From NCBI GenBank assembly GCA_013350335.1, contig CM023540.1, positions 16,683,828 through 16,747,827 on the forward strand: a DNA stretch of 64,000 bases, read 5' to 3'. Shown in pieces: positions 1 through 12,814 of this stretch. The notes under the pieces were generated by a model that was given only the letters and a program-made list of their open reading frames with translations, made no database searches and was not told where the DNA came from. The DNA is from Chimonanthus salicifolius (Eukaryota > Streptophyta > Magnoliopsida > Laurales > Calycanthaceae). The stretch's first letter is position 1, and every line of letters starts with the position of its first letter. The translations under genes and the position numbers were made by a program.

Positions 1-790
1 AAAAGGAAAAAATAATTTTAATACTTCAAAAATTAGAAAACTACAAATTGGAATAGTGTCTCATTGAAAACTTGAATTACTCAATGCTTCAATCAGATCC
101 CCAAACCAAATAAGATTATTCAAACCCAAAGTGAGAAATATCTACCACCAAATAGATTACTTGGGGCAAACAGATTGCACCATAGGGTACAACACTCTAG
201 TGAAACAAAGATATTTGCATATTGAGGGAGACCAAAGACATAGTCTGGATTTTTATTTTATTTTGAGAGGTAAAATTTAATAATGCTAAGAGATGACACG
301 GAAGATTTTTTTTGTCGAGTCAAGGTTGAGAGAGAATCCATATCTGGGGGGTTTCTCACCACCAATAAGTTGATAGCTAATTAACTGCTCATACTTCAAA
401 TTAGTTCGGCAATCTTACATGTACACAGCAACATCTAACTTTATGCCACTTGTACTTTATAGTTTTGTTTCCTTTGCAATTCTCACTTATATTTATGAAC
501 ACAGTTGTTACATATTAATCAGAAAATAAACAAACAGAAAAGTATACTATCCTCCTATAGTAGGAAATGTGGTATAGAGAAACACGATGCATCATGTAAT
601 TGAGAGGTGTTATGAATTGAAACAAATTAAAGACTTCAACTTGTTATGAGAATGAGAAAAAAAGCATATGGATTTCTTCTCATTGATGAGAAGAAAATAT
701 ATGAATAAGAAAAGAAAGTAAAAAACCAGAAAGCATAAGAAAGAAATAATGGCAACATAGTACGAATAAAAAATGAAGAAGAGTGCTTAC
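1..790 (-). other. intron 1 of the ARAD1-like gene (incomplete)
   Basis: This stretch follows the GTAAGC splice donor at 785-790 (minus strand). It is AT-rich, and I see no reading frame continuing the exostosin domain on the minus strand, so the intron is at least 790 bases long and its acceptor lies outside the window. Confidence 0.6.
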
Positions 791-1711
791 AGCTTTCCGG
801 TAGATGGCTCCTTGAAAATACAACAAGGTTGGCCGGTTATCAAAACCAGATGAGTCATTGACAAATGTTCTAATTACATGCTTGTATGGTGCAATGACAT
901 CCTTCTCCACATTGGCAATATTTGGAGGATACCTTCCAAAATCTGAGAGAACGAACATGGCAGGCCACAACTTCATCCTTGCGTCCAACATACTATTCGG
1001 ATGATGGGCCAAAATGACATGATCCCGTCCACCAGATCTCTTCCATTCCTCTTGAGCACCCAAAAACTCCACCAACTTTTCTTGTAGCAAGTTGTTTCTG
1101 CTCTTCTTCTGGTTTTTCCCTACCTTAGAATGCCTATTGTAACTCAATGATGAAAAGAACGGCACAAATACAATGTCAGCATCCCTAGCGTTCTCAACTC
1201 TTATAGCACTGCAGGGGCCAGGTCTATCAGGTAATGTCGAAGATAGAAGATCCAATGTAAGCCAGTACTCTATGCTATGTTGGAGATTCAAACCACCAGG
1301 ATAACTGGGGACTACGGAGCGAAGATCCGGCCAGACACCAATCTTCTTTCCTTTCCAATCCAAGAGACCGAAATGGAAATCAGGAGGCAAATCATACATG
1401 TAAACTTTCAAGACTGCTTTGTCCTGACTGCATTTCTCTAATTCGTCGGACCTATCTTCAACTGGGAATAAGGATTCAGCAGCTAATGGCCGAACATGGT
1501 TATGATCTCGGGACGGGGAACTCTCATTGTCAGTCACAGCAAAAATTATTGAATTGGGCAACAAGTTGTGGTCGATGAAATGTGGTTGGCCAGTGGAACG
1601 CAGGAAGAAGAACCAAGAAAACACGAACAAGAATGCCCCAATTGCGAACATGAAAAACAGACAGTATCTAGATACATGCCCATGGGAATGTGTGTTCCTA
1701 TCGGCCGCCAT
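791..1711 (-). CDS. ARAD1-like: GT47 exostosin-family glycosyltransferase, ARAD1-like, first coding exon (partial gene)
   Basis: This exon encodes about 307 residues of a type II Golgi membrane glycosyltransferase. ARAD1 and its relatives are the putative arabinosyltransferases of pectic arabinan. Residues about 16-38 form a hydrophobic signal anchor (YCLFFMFAIGAFLFVFSWFF), followed by a variable stem. The exostosin-like catalytic region starts near residue 102 with KVYMYDLPPDFHFG and continues through DADIVFVPFFSSLSYNRH, HVILAHHPNSMLDAR and LLYFQGAIYRKA. The start is the ATG at 1711; an in-frame TTG 12 bases upstream is not a credible plant start. The exon ends after an AGCT|GTAAGC donor (GT at 789-790), in phase 0. 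The rest of the domain would be encoded by exons left of position 1. Family assignment is firm; ARAD1 rather than another GT47 subgroup is inferred from motif resemblance. Confidence 0.86.
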
Positions 1712-3113
1712 TGCGGAATCCAAAGATACAAAAATTAACTACAAAAGATCATTCTTTCTATCCCAAAATCAAATAACTTGACCAAAAACTAACACGATAA
1801 GAAAAAAAAAATAGTGAATCAACTTGGGTTAAGAACGCCAAAAGAAATCTCACTTCGAGCAACTCATCTCCATCTCAGGAGAAACGAGACACGATCAAAT
1901 TTCACGAGTGTGGTCTTTGGATCCAATGCAAGAACCCATAAACAGACAAGTAATCTACAGATCAAAAATCAATAGCCCATCAAAGAATACAGATCAAAAA
2001 AAGTAAAAAGAAAATTGAATGATGAGAAAGCAATGATAAAAGAAAGGAAAGAAATATATCTGAAAATCATTACCTTTTTGTCATGGTAAGATATGAAGAA
2101 AGGGAAGTATAAAATTATTGATTGGAAATTTTTGCTCTTTCTCTGCAAAAGAGTTCCTCCACATGCGCATGATTCGGATCGTTCTATTGAAGCGGGCCTC
2201 CAACGAAAGATCTTTTCAGGTCATTTTGCCTCTATCAATTACTATTTTTTATTTAATATATTTAGTACTCTGCTAATTGGATGGTTATAATTTTAATTAT
2301 ATATTTTTATATAAAAATATTTATATATTTTTAGTTTAAAATTATATTGATAACTTTTATATTATGTAAATCCAATATAATTATTCAAGCACCAAAATTT
2401 TAAAAATAAGATCGAGCATATTGCAATACATGCAACAAAGTAGCCTTCCATCAATTAAAAAGTCATTTCCAATCGATTTAAAAGGATAAATATTTAAAAT
2501 TTTAGATAACATAATATAAATTAAGGGTATATTCAGTATCATAAATTTTTAGAAAATCAAAATTTTATTAAACAGTGTATGAGTAGAAAGCAGCCAACTA
2601 TAATTAGACCCAAATTGACATTTAGATAATACAATAAATTCTATTGGATTTGACAATAGATTTCATTATAGTGAATCAAAAATCAGATAAAAATTGAAAT
2701 AAGATATGCTTCGTGAGCATGATTCATGAATTTAATCAAATAATTTATAAGTACAAAATACATACGTAGATATGATTAGTACCTCATGTGGCATCAATAA
2801 GAAATTTATTAAAAAATGTGTGGATATTGCTCTCTAGGATAAATTACAAAGATTTTCCCTAAGAAATTATAAGTAGGGTTGTGTTTAGATGAAGGGCTCC
2901 CTCTTTATCCTAGTTTGATAAAAGGGGTAGGGGTAAAAATTCAAAAATTTACCCCTCACATGTGATATATGAAACCCTCCGTAAGCAAAGGATTTTCAGG
3001 AAACCTTATTCCTCTTTAGCCCCTCTTTATCTTCATGGAGCTACGATATTTTAAAATATAACTTTAGTATTTAATGACTTAAATTTAAAAGAAATTGCAT
3101 AGTCTAAGAGAGA
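1712..3113. other. 5' flank of the ARAD1-like gene and intergenic DNA
   Basis: The bases just upstream of the ATG at 1711 (read on the minus strand) should be 5' leader and promoter. A TTTTGTAG motif about 28 bases before the ATG could be the acceptor of a leader intron, but no firm donor or TATA box can be assigned. From about 2290 to 3113 the DNA is AT-rich and nothing recognisable is seen. Confidence 0.35.
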
Positions 3114-3118
3114 TTACA

Positions 3119-5558
3119 TGTAATACTCTGCCTCAGATTAGGCGAGTTTTAGCTCGTTAATCGTGTTTAACCGGTTGATCTTGAGGTTTTTGGTTAGGGC
3201 TTCGAGGAAAGCCCAAGTTTGGCCCGATCTGAGCCCGAAAACTCAGTGATTTAGCTCGTCGAGCTGGAGGGGCATTTTGGTAATTTACCACTTGTTGTGT
3301 ATATTTTTATAAATTGTGTGATTTTGTGAATATTATTGGTGAATAATGTTTTTCTTAATGAAGGATTTACATTTCTGATTTTAAAATAAAATTATTTTCA
3401 GAAAATGATATTTAAATATCGCCCGTCAAAACCCCGAAAGGGAGTATTAATTATTTTAAAGGGTTTTGAAAATGAAATAAAATTTGAAATTTGTATTTTA
3501 TGGTAGACCATTTTAAGAATGATCTAGATATTTCATTTCATCTCAAAATGATGTTTCTAAATTGTTTATTTTAATAATTATTTATTTAAGTAAATAGTGT
3601 AAATTTATGAGTTTTATTTAAATAAATGATTTTTAATATGAGATAAAATCTAAAAATTTTATGGTAATTAAGATTTTTAAAACCCAACCTATCTGTAAAG
3701 TTGGATTAAATTTTTGAGCTTTTGAAAATATTATTTTAGTTAAAAATCAGGTTTTTATCAAAATAGGGCCCTTTTTGCAAATATTGGAAAATAGAAGGGC
3801 TGATCTGCAAAAAATATATATATATTTTTTTTGATATTATGGTTGCTCATATTTTTAAATGTTAGTTCCCATCGAAGAAATTTTTTTTTTAATAAATAAT
3901 TAAATAATTAAATATTATTATTTTATTCAAAAAAAAAATTTATTGGAGATTATAGTTGGTTATGGTTTTAAATGTTGGTTCCCATCGAAAAAAAAAATGA
4001 ATAAATAATTAAATAATTAAATATTATTATTTTATTCAAAAAAAAATTTATTTTGTTAGATTATGTGATGTGATGTTTAGTACTCCTTTTTGTTAATTAA
4101 AATTGTACTAACCCTCTTCTTTTATTATTTATAGTGTAAATATTATTGTATCCGCTTTCAGTCCGACACTAGTCGGGAACTGAGTGATTCACTTTCAGGC
4201 CGGCACTATAGTCGGGCACTGGGTGACGGCCTACTCAAAATGTCAGCTCTGGTCCTATCCAGAAGACAACCGAGAAGTGACCCGAGGATCTAGACCTCAC
4301 TCAATAAGTCGATCTGGTCAATGTCCAGAAGACAATATGAGTTTGGACTGACCCCCTTTTTTTTATTATATTATTATCTTGTGGATGATTTAAAAGGGCT
4401 AGAAACCAAGTAGGAGACTCATTTCCATGAACCTTGGATATTTTGTGGGAAAACGTGTAATTTCCAAATACTACGTATATGTACGTATCTGATATGTATA
4501 TTGATTGTGCACTTGTATGTTGTTTGACAGAGACCACGAAACCACACGATCACGGTGAGGGAACTTAACTCTGCAGATTTTGTAAACAGGTGTTATATTG
4601 AGCAATGAGTGGTTTCGATTTTGATGAACCCACTCATGTGCCTATACATGATGCACTATGGTAAGAGTGCTGTGATGATTATGGTATTACGATGTTGATC
4701 GTATGTGTATGTAAGACTGCTTCCACTACCTGGGCTATTGAACCAATATCGGCCATATGAGAGATGGTTTATGTCTACTGGACCATGGGCGGACCATGCT
4801 GTCGTCAGTTGCTGACTTGAGGGTGTCAGTATCGGCTACGTTTAAGAGCCGGAGATGTACTTGAAATGATGTATTTTGACCGTGTCGGGACTTAATACTG
4901 GTCTCAGTGTAGTCGGCAGGCGTTACGGTGGATAATGGCAGTGGTTTAATGATGTTGACATGTTATTTTGAGATTATGCTTATTATTATCAAGCATGCGA
5001 TATTGAACTGTTGCTAACCTATTTTGTATTTACTTAATTTGCATTGTTAATTATCCTTCACTGGGCTAGTTAGCTCACACCACTCACCTTTCAGGCGATG
5101 AACCCGAGGAGGAGGACCCTCTCTTTCAAGCTTAGGGCGTTTAAGCTAAAGCAGTATTTTGGGATTTCTCCGGAGAGGAATGCCCTGATCTTTCCCTGTT
5201 GGTTCTTGGAACCATTGTCTTTTTTTGTACCGGATGTGGTACTTAATGTCCATTTGATGTAATAGGCTATGTTGCCTTTTTAGACAATGTTTTGAATGAT
5301 GAATCAATGATTAAGTTTCTTATGCTTTGTATTAATCAATGTTAGATTTGATTTGAGTATGCTATGATGTTTTTATGTCTATTTTCTTGGGGCAAGCATA
5401 TGGTACATGTTTGAGTCCACTTAACAGGCTAATGTGTAACCGCTGGGCCTAACTGTTGATCCGGACCAGTAAGAATGCTTGTGGTTTAGTTTATTTATCT
5501 TTCAAAAAAAAAAAAAACAGTCGCGTTCTGGGCCCACCGGTCGGGTCGGGGCGTGACA
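3119..5558 (+). repeat. 5' LTR of the chromovirus
   Basis: The 2440-bp LTR begins TGTAATACTCTG and ends GGGCGTGACA. It contains an internal duplication of about 114 bp: the motif GTTAGTTCCCATCGAA near 3861 recurs as GTTGGTTCCCATCGAA near 3975, each followed by an AT-rich tail. The same duplication is in the 3' LTR, so it predates the insertion. It lacks a block of about 95 bases that is present in the 3' LTR. Confidence 0.95.
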
Positions 5559-5561
5559 GCT

Positions 5562-5573
5562 TGGTATCAGAGC
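5562..5573 (+). promoter_or_regulatory. tRNA primer binding site of the chromovirus
   Basis: TGGTATCAGAGC lies three bases after the 5' LTR end. It is the standard plant LTR-element primer site complementary to the 3' end of initiator methionine tRNA. Confidence 0.92.
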
Positions 5574-5698
5574 GTAGGCTCAATTCTAGGGCTGTGATGG
5601 ATTACTACCTAGTTAGACTTGTTTAGTATTGCAACTTGTGTGTTTTGCTTTAATAAGATCTTAAAATTGATAATGATATTTACAAGTGTAAATAACAG

Positions 5699-7111
5699 AT
5701 GTTAGGACCCAACGCAAACCGAGCCAATTTCCGTGGGAGGAGGACTGGTCTTCCACCCCGTGACTTACCCAACGAGGCGATACGAGCGGCGGTTGAAGCA
5801 TTTCAGCAGATAGCTGAAAATATGCGACGTCCGCCAGTCCAAACGCGAGAGGAGAGAGCTACCTCGGTTCTCAAGGAGTTCAAGCATCTGAACCCGACTA
5901 GCTTCTCAGGAACAGAGGACCCCAGCGCTGCGAGGAACTGGCTAACTCAGATTAGCCGAATCCTCAACACCCTAGCGATCGCCGACGATTTACGTGTAAC
6001 ATTGGCGACTTATCAGCTTGAAGGGAACGCTTACGAATGGTGGGAGGCGAAGAGTTTGGTTCGTAATCACGAGCCCATGACTTGGGAGGAGTTTTCTGCA
6101 GCCTTTTTAGCCCGTTACTTTCCAAAGACGGTGAAGGAGGCGAGGAAGAGAGAGTTCCTCAACATTCAGCAGGGTTTAGATACAGTGGCACAGTATGCCA
6201 TGCGCTACATCGGCCTGATGCCGTTTGTGCCGTGGATTGCCGCCAATGAGGAGGAGAAGATCCAGCATTTCGAGAACGGACTTAGGCCCTTCCTGCAGCG
6301 GCAAGTGGCCGGCTTAGTGTTCAACACTCTGAAGGAAATCATCGAGCGCGCTTCAAAGGTAGAAGCAGTGGACTCTATCAACCGGAGCACTGACAGCTCT
6401 CGGAAACCTTCTTCCAACAAGAAGGCAAGGTTCAACCAGCAGAAGAAGCCTTTCTTCAGGAAGAGCCAACCTAGTGTGGGCCAGTCAAGTCAGTCTGACT
6501 CTCGGCCAATCGTGTGCTACACCTGCAATCAGCTTGGGCATACTTCTAAGTTTTGCCAATCCGGAGGAGAGAGGGCGTGCTTTCACTGCAAGCAGACTGG
6601 GCACCTGTTCAAGGATTGCCTTTTTTCTGGTAAAGCGGCACCTTCGCAAGACGCCGGAGTTTCCTTCTCTGTGGCGCAGCCGTCTGTCGGCAGAGGTTCT
6701 CAGCAAGCTTCCAGAGGATCAGCGACACCGAGGAACGGACCACCTCGGAACGATCAGGGGAGAGGACGAGGGCGTCCTCAAGGGAGAGTCTACTCTATAG
6801 GGACTCAGAAGGAGGAACCGATGGAGAACACGGTGATGGAAGGTACCCTTAATCTTTTCAGTCTTTTGGCTCGAGTGTTGTTTGATACCGGTGCTTCGCA
6901 TTCCTTTATCTCTAGAACTTGTTGTGTTAAATTGGGTTTGAAACCGGTAGAAGTAGTTAACCCGCTAATGGTAGTTTCACCTTTGGGTAAGAAGACTTTG
7001 GCAAACCAAGAGTGTAGGTCTTGTGTTTTGAAGATTAGCGGAGTGGAGTTGTCCTATGATTTTCTGGTTCTGGAAATGACGGACTTTGACATCATCCTTG
7101 GTGTGGATTAG
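5699..7111 (+). pseudogene. chromovirus gag and protease region
   Basis: The frame opens at ATG 5699 and covers the capsid-type Gag (residues about 50-235, including the typical retrotransposon gag core around WLTQISRILNTL and YEWWEAK). A basic linker and two CCHC zinc knuckles follow (C273-C286 and C294-C307). The aspartic protease is next, with its DTGASHSF active-site motif at residue 396. The frame is cut by TAG at 7109-7111, just after the ILGVD motif, where the family normally has tryptophan; the next codons continue the polyprotein without a frame change. Gag and Pol were therefore one reading frame in this lineage. The stop is a mutation, not a programmed boundary, as far as the sequence shows. 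Confidence 0.9.
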
Positions 7112-8211
7112 TTGTCTGTTTTTGGAGTCTTGATAGACTGCTCTCAAAGGAGAATTTGTGGGGTCTCCTCAACCGGTGAGAGGTTTATAGAGAAGTTGGT
7201 ACCCTATGAAAGGACGAGAGTCACTTTCTCTGGCCTTAGGGCGTATCCCGGTAGTGTGGTGGCAAGCATGGGTTGGGAAGATGTAGGTGGTGTAGGGTCT
7301 GTTGCTCCTCGGGTGGTGTGTGAGTTTATAGATGTTTTTCCTGACCAGTTGGCTGGGCTACCTCCACGCCGAGAGATAGAGTTTGTTATAGACGTACAGC
7401 CAGGAACATCTCCAATTTCCATAGCACCTTATCGGATGGCGCCGGCAGAGCAGAGAGAGCTAGCTACGCAGGTAGAAGAGCTTCTTAGTCTTCGTTTTAT
7501 CCGTCAGAGCAACTCGCCTTGGGGCGCACCTGCTCTTTTTGTGAAAAAGGGGGATGGATCGATGAGGATGTGTATAGATTACCGACGGCTTAACCAGGTA
7601 ACTATTAAGAATAAGTATCCGTTGCCTAGAATAGACGACCTCTTTGATCTTTTGAGGGGATCGAAGTTTTTTGGAAAATCGATTTGAGGTCGGGTTACCA
7701 TCAGTTGCGGATTCGAGAGGAGGACATTCCAAAGACTGCTTTTCGGACGCAGTATGGATTGTACGAGTTTGTTGTGATGCCTTTTGGTTTGACGAACGCG
7801 CCAGCTATGTTCATAGACTTGATGAACCGTGTGTTTCAACCGTATCTGCGAGAGTTCATGATAGTCTTCATTGACGATATCTTGATCTTTTCGTCGTCAA
7901 AGGAGGAGCATGAGCGTCAACTACGGATTGTTCTTCAGACTCTTCGGGAGCATCAGCTGTTTGCTAAACTGAGCAAGTGTGAGTTTTGGTTGATTCAAGT
8001 GCAATTTTTGGGACATGTGGTGTCTCTAGGAGGAATCTCTGTAGATCCAGCAAAGGTAGAGACCGTGAAGATTTGGGAGAGTCCCAAGAGCCTGTTCGAG
8101 ATCCGGAGCTTTCTGGGATTAGCAGGATATTACCGAAAGTTTATCCCGCACTTCTCTCAGATCGCGGTGCCGATGACTCGGCTGACAAGGAAGAACGTCA
8201 AGTTCGAGTGA
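7112..8211 (+). pseudogene. chromovirus reverse transcriptase region, frameshifted
   Basis: This follows the protease in the same frame up to a TGA at 7685-7687, then resumes in a different frame near 7680. The change sits beside a run of six T (about 7667-7672) and fits loss of one base. The first part carries the N-terminal fingers ([45 protein letters not shown]). The second carries [20 protein letters not shown] and the catalytic FIDDILIF motif (the two aspartates at 7873-7878). A TGA at 8209-8211, at a position where the family has tryptophan, ends this segment just before the RNase H linker. Confidence 0.9.
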
Positions 8212-9387
8212 AGCGAACCTTGTGAGAAAGCATTCCAGGAGCTGAAGGAGAAGTTGACGACGTCTCCAGTGTTGGTGATACCCGAGCAAGGACGAGGTTA
8301 CGATGTTTATTGCGACGCGTCCAAGTTTGGTTTGGGTTGTGTACTAATGCAAGAGGGGAAGGTAGTAGCTTATGGTTCCAGGAAATTGAAGGGACATGAG
8401 CAGAACTACCCGACTCATGATTTGGAATTGGCAGCCGTGGTATTCTCGTTAAAGTTGTGGAGACATTACTTATATGGTGAGAAGTTCAATGTGTTTTCTG
8501 ATCACCATAGTCTCAAGTATATCTTCACTCAGAAAGACTTGAATATGAGGCAGCGTAGGTGGATGGAGTACTTGGGAGATTATGACTTCAGTCTCTCCTA
8601 TCACCCGGGGAAAGCCAACGTAGTGGCCGATGCCTTGAGCAGGAAGTCTCACAGCGACGTGGCGAGGATGGCATCCTTGCAATGGAAGATGCTCGAAGTT
8701 CTATCCGAGTACGATCTGGAGCTGATCGAAGGAAGCGAGTCAGCAAGAATCCATAGTTTGGTTCTACAACCCGAGGTAGTTAGATTGGTGTTGGAAAGAC
8801 AACAGAGCGACCTAGAAGCGAAAGAGTTGACAACTCAGCTTTCAGGAGGCGCAACTTTAGAGGATTGGAAAATCAAAGCGGACGGAAGTCTTACTTTCAA
8901 GGACAGACTGTTTGTACCAAAGTCGGACGAGTGCAAGAGAAAGGTGCTTGATCACTTTCATCGATCTCGCTTTGCGGTGCATCCCGGTGGTACGAAGATG
9001 TATCGTGACTTGCGGCGACTTTTCTGGTGGAAAGGTATGACACGCAAGGTAGCAGATTTTGTATCCAAGTGCCTAACTTGTCAACAAGTGAAGGCGGAAC
9101 ATCAACGACCTGGCGGAAAGATGTAACCTTTGGAAGTGGCTGAATGGAAGTAGGAGCATATCACGATGGATTTTGTAACTGGTTTTCCTAAGTCTCCTAA
9201 AAAGAACGACGCTATTTGGGTAATAGTCGATCGATTGACGAAGTCAGCTCACTTTTTACCAATCAAGAAGACGGATTCTTCGGCTACTCTAAGCAGACTG
9301 TACTTGAAGGAGATAGTTAGATTGCATGGAGTACCTGTATCCATTGTATTTGATAGAGACCCGAGGTTCGTGTCAAGGTTTTGGTAA
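8212..9387 (+). pseudogene. chromovirus RNase H and integrase N-terminal part
   Basis: Read in the frame of 8254, this segment begins with the RNase H linker, followed by [47 protein letters not shown] and [15 protein letters not shown]. Next is the integrase HHCC zinc-binding module ([13 protein letters not shown] through [12 protein letters not shown]). In-frame stops are TAA at 9124-9126, TAG at 9151-9153 and TAA at 9385-9387. Between the last two lies the start of the integrase core with its first two acidic residues (MDFVTGFP and VFDRDPRF). Confidence 0.88.
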
Positions 9388-10254
9388 GGATTGCAAGAAG
9401 AGTTTGGGACTAAGCTGTGCTTCAGCACTGCTTTTCACTCTCAGACGGATGGTCAGTCAGAGAGAATTATTCAAACCTTAGAGGATATGCTAAGGGCTTG
9501 TGTGATGAATATGCAGGGAAGTTGGGAAGATCACTTACTTTTGATCGAGTTCGTCTACAACAACAGTTATCACTCCAGTGTGCAGATGGCACCCTACGAG
9601 GCTCTGTATGGCAGACCTTGCAGGTCACCTCTTTGTTGGACAGAGGTAGGAGACAAAGCGCTGCTTGGACCTGATCTAGTGCGTGAAACGTCAGAGCAAG
9701 TTGAAGTGATCAGACAGCGTCTCAAGACAGCCCAGAGCAGACAAAAGAGTTATGCTGACAAAATGCGATGACCTTTGGAGTTTGCAGTTGGCGACCGAGT
9801 TTTCTTACTTGTGGCACCACGTCATGGACTGCAGCGGTTCGGGCGCAAGGGAAAACTATCACCTTGATATGTTGGACCCTTTGAGATCTTGAAGAGGATA
9901 GGTGAAGTGGCCTATCAATTGGATCTTCCTCAGGCTTTGGAGAGAGTGCATAGTACGTTCCACGTGTCTATGCTAAGGAAGTACGAGCCTGACCCGTCGC
10001 ATGTGATCAGTTTCGAAGATATTGAAGTGTCAGAGGACTTAACGTTTGAGGAGGCACCAGTCAAGATACTAGAACGTCGGACTCAAGAGCTCAGGAGGAA
10101 GTCTATACCTCTAGTGCGAGTGCTGTGGCAACATCGCGACGTGCAACATGAGACGTGGGAATTAGAATCGACGATGCAGAAGCTGTACCCTGGCTTGTTC
10201 ACAGGTCAAGAAGGTAGAGTTTGTTCTAAATTTCGGGACGAAATTTTCTTTTAG
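9388..10254 (+). pseudogene. chromovirus integrase core, C-terminus and chromodomain
   Basis: The segment continues the integrase core (FHSQTDGQSERIIQTLEDML holds the third catalytic acidic residue; NNSYHSSVQMAPYEALYGR follows). TGA at 9769-9771 and TGA at 9865-9867 interrupt the GPF/Y-type C-terminal domain ([31 protein letters not shown]). From about 10060 to 10200 a chromodomain-like fold follows ([38 protein letters not shown]), as in chromoviruses, where it guides integration toward marked chromatin. The natural stop is TAG at 10252-10254. Confidence 0.88.
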
Positions 10255-10264
10255 GAGGGTAGGA
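10253..10264 (+). promoter_or_regulatory. polypurine tract of the chromovirus
   Basis: AGGAGGGTAGGA directly abuts the TG of the 3' LTR and is the plus-strand DNA priming site. It overlaps the end of the pol frame. Confidence 0.85.
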
Positions 10265-12814
10265 TGTAATACCCTGCCCCAGATTAGGCGAGTTTTAGCT
10301 CGTTAATCGTGTTTAACCGGTTGATCTTGAGGTTTTTTATTAGGGCTTCGAGGAAAGCCCAAGTTTGGCCCGATCTGAGCCCGAAAACTCAGTGATTTAG
10401 CTCGTCGAGCTGGAGGGGCATTTTGGTAATTTACCACTTGTTGTGTATATTTTTATAAATTGTGTGATTTTGTGAATATTATTGGTGAATAATGTTTTCC
10501 TTAATGAAGGATTTACATTTCTGATTTTAAAATAAAATTATTTTCAGAAAATGATATTTAAATATCGCCCGTCAAAACCCCGAAAGAGAGTATTAATTAT
10601 TTTAAAGGGTTTTAAAAATGAAATAAAATTTGAAATTTATATTTTATGGTAGAACATTTTAAGAATGATCTAGATATTTCATTTCATCTCAAAATGATGT
10701 TTCTAAATTGTTTATTTTAACAATTATTTATTTAAGTGAATAGTGTAAATTTATGAGTTTTATTTAAATAAATGATTTTTAATATGAGATAAAATCTGAA
10801 ATTTTTATGATGATTAAGATTTTTAAAACCCAACCTATCTGTAAGGTTGGATTAAATTTTTGAGCTTTTGAAATTATTATTTTAGTTAAAAATCAAGTTT
10901 TTATCAAAATAGGGCCTTTTTTGCAAATATTGGAAAATGGAAGGGCTGATCTGCAAAAAAAAAAAAACTGCTTTTACTGTTCACCGGCCGTTCACTGTCT
11001 GTTGCAGACAGTGAACGGGTAAGAAGAAGAAAAAAAATATTATTATTTTATTTTAAAAAAATATATATATTTTTATTTGATATTATGGTTGCTCATATTT
11101 TTAAATGTTAGTTCCCATCGAAGAATTTTTTTTTTTGAATAAATAATTAAATAATTAAATATTATTATTTTATTAAAAAAAAATATTATTTTAGATTATA
11201 GTTGCTTATGGTTTTAAATGTTGGTTCCCATCGAAGGGAAAAAAAATGAATAAATAATTAAATAATTAAATATTATTATTTTATTCAAATAAAAATTTAT
11301 TTTGTTAGATTATGTGATGTGATGTTTAGTACTCCTTTTTGTTAATTAAAATTGTACTAACCCTCTTCTTTTATTATTTATAGTGTAAATATTATTGTAT
11401 ACGCTTTCTGTCCGACACTAGTCGGGAACTGAGTGATTCACTTTCAGGCCGGCACTATAGTCGGGCATTGGGTGACCTCGAGACCTACTCAAAATGTCAG
11501 CTCTGGTCCTATCCAGAAGACAACCGAGAAGTGACCCGAGGATCTAGACCTCACTCAATAAGTCGATCTGGTTAATGCCCAGAAGACAATATGAGTTTGG
11601 ACTGAGCCCTTTTTTTTATTATTATATTATTATCTTGTGGATGATTTAAAAGGGTTAGAAACCAAGTAGGAGACTCATTTCCATGAACCTTGGATATTTT
11701 GTGGGAAAACGTGTAATTTCCAAATACTACGTATATGTACGTATCTGATATGTATATTGATTGTGCACTTGTATGTTGTTTGACAGAGACCGCGAAACCA
11801 CACGATCACGGTGAGGGAACTTAACTCTGCAGATTTTGTAAACAGGTGTTATATTGAGCAATGAGTGGTTTTGGTTTTGATGAACCCACTCATGTGCCTA
11901 TACATGATGCACTATGGTAAGAGTGCTGTGATGATTATGGTATTACGATGTTGATCGTATGTGTATGTAAGACTGCTTCCACGTACCTGGGCTATTGAAC
12001 CAATATCGGCCATATGAGAGATGGTTTATGTCTACTGGACCATGGGAGGACCATGCTGTCGTCAGTTGCTGACTTGAGGGTGTCAGTATCGGCTACGTTT
12101 AAGAGCCGGAGATGTACTTGAAATGATGTATTTTGACCGTGTCGGGACTTAATACTGGTCTCAGTGTAGTCGGCAGGCGTTACGGTGGATAATGGCAGTG
12201 GTTTAATGATGTTGACATGTTATTTTGAGATTATGCTTATTATTATCAAGCATGCGATATTGAACTGTTGCTAACCTGTTTTGTATTTACTTAATTTGCA
12301 TTGTTAATTATCCTTCACTGGGCTAGTTAGCTCACACCACTCACCTTTCAGGCGATGAACCTGAGGAGGAGGATCCTCTCTTTTAGGCTTAGGGCGTTTA
12401 AGCTAAAGCAGTGTTTTGGGATTCCCCCGGAGAGGAATGCCCTGATCTTTCCCTGTTGGTTCTTGGAACCATTGTCTTTTTTTGTACCGGATGTGGTACT
12501 TAATGTCCATTTGATGTAATAGGCTATGTTGCCTTTTTAGATAATGTTTTGAATGATTAATCAATGATTAAGTTTCTTATGCTTTGTATTAATCAATGTT
12601 AGATTTGATTTGAGTATGTTATGATGTTTTTATGTCTATTTTCTTAGGGCAAGCATATGGTACATGTTTGAATCTACTTAACGCGCTAATGTGTAACCGC
12701 TGGGCCTAACTGTTGATCCGACCCAGTAAGAATGCTTGTGGTTTAGTTTACTTATCTTTAAAAAAAAAAAAATCAGTCGCGTTCCGGGCCCACCGATCGG
12801 GTCGGGACGTGACA
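10265..12814 (+). repeat. 3' LTR of the chromovirus
   Basis: The 2550-bp LTR begins TGTAATACCCTG and ends GGGACGTGACA. By eye it differs from the 5' LTR by roughly two to three substitutions per hundred bases over the first 700 bases, a modest age. It carries an extra block (about 10966-11065) with a perfect 12-bp inverted repeat, and a six-base difference near 11475. Confidence 0.95.
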
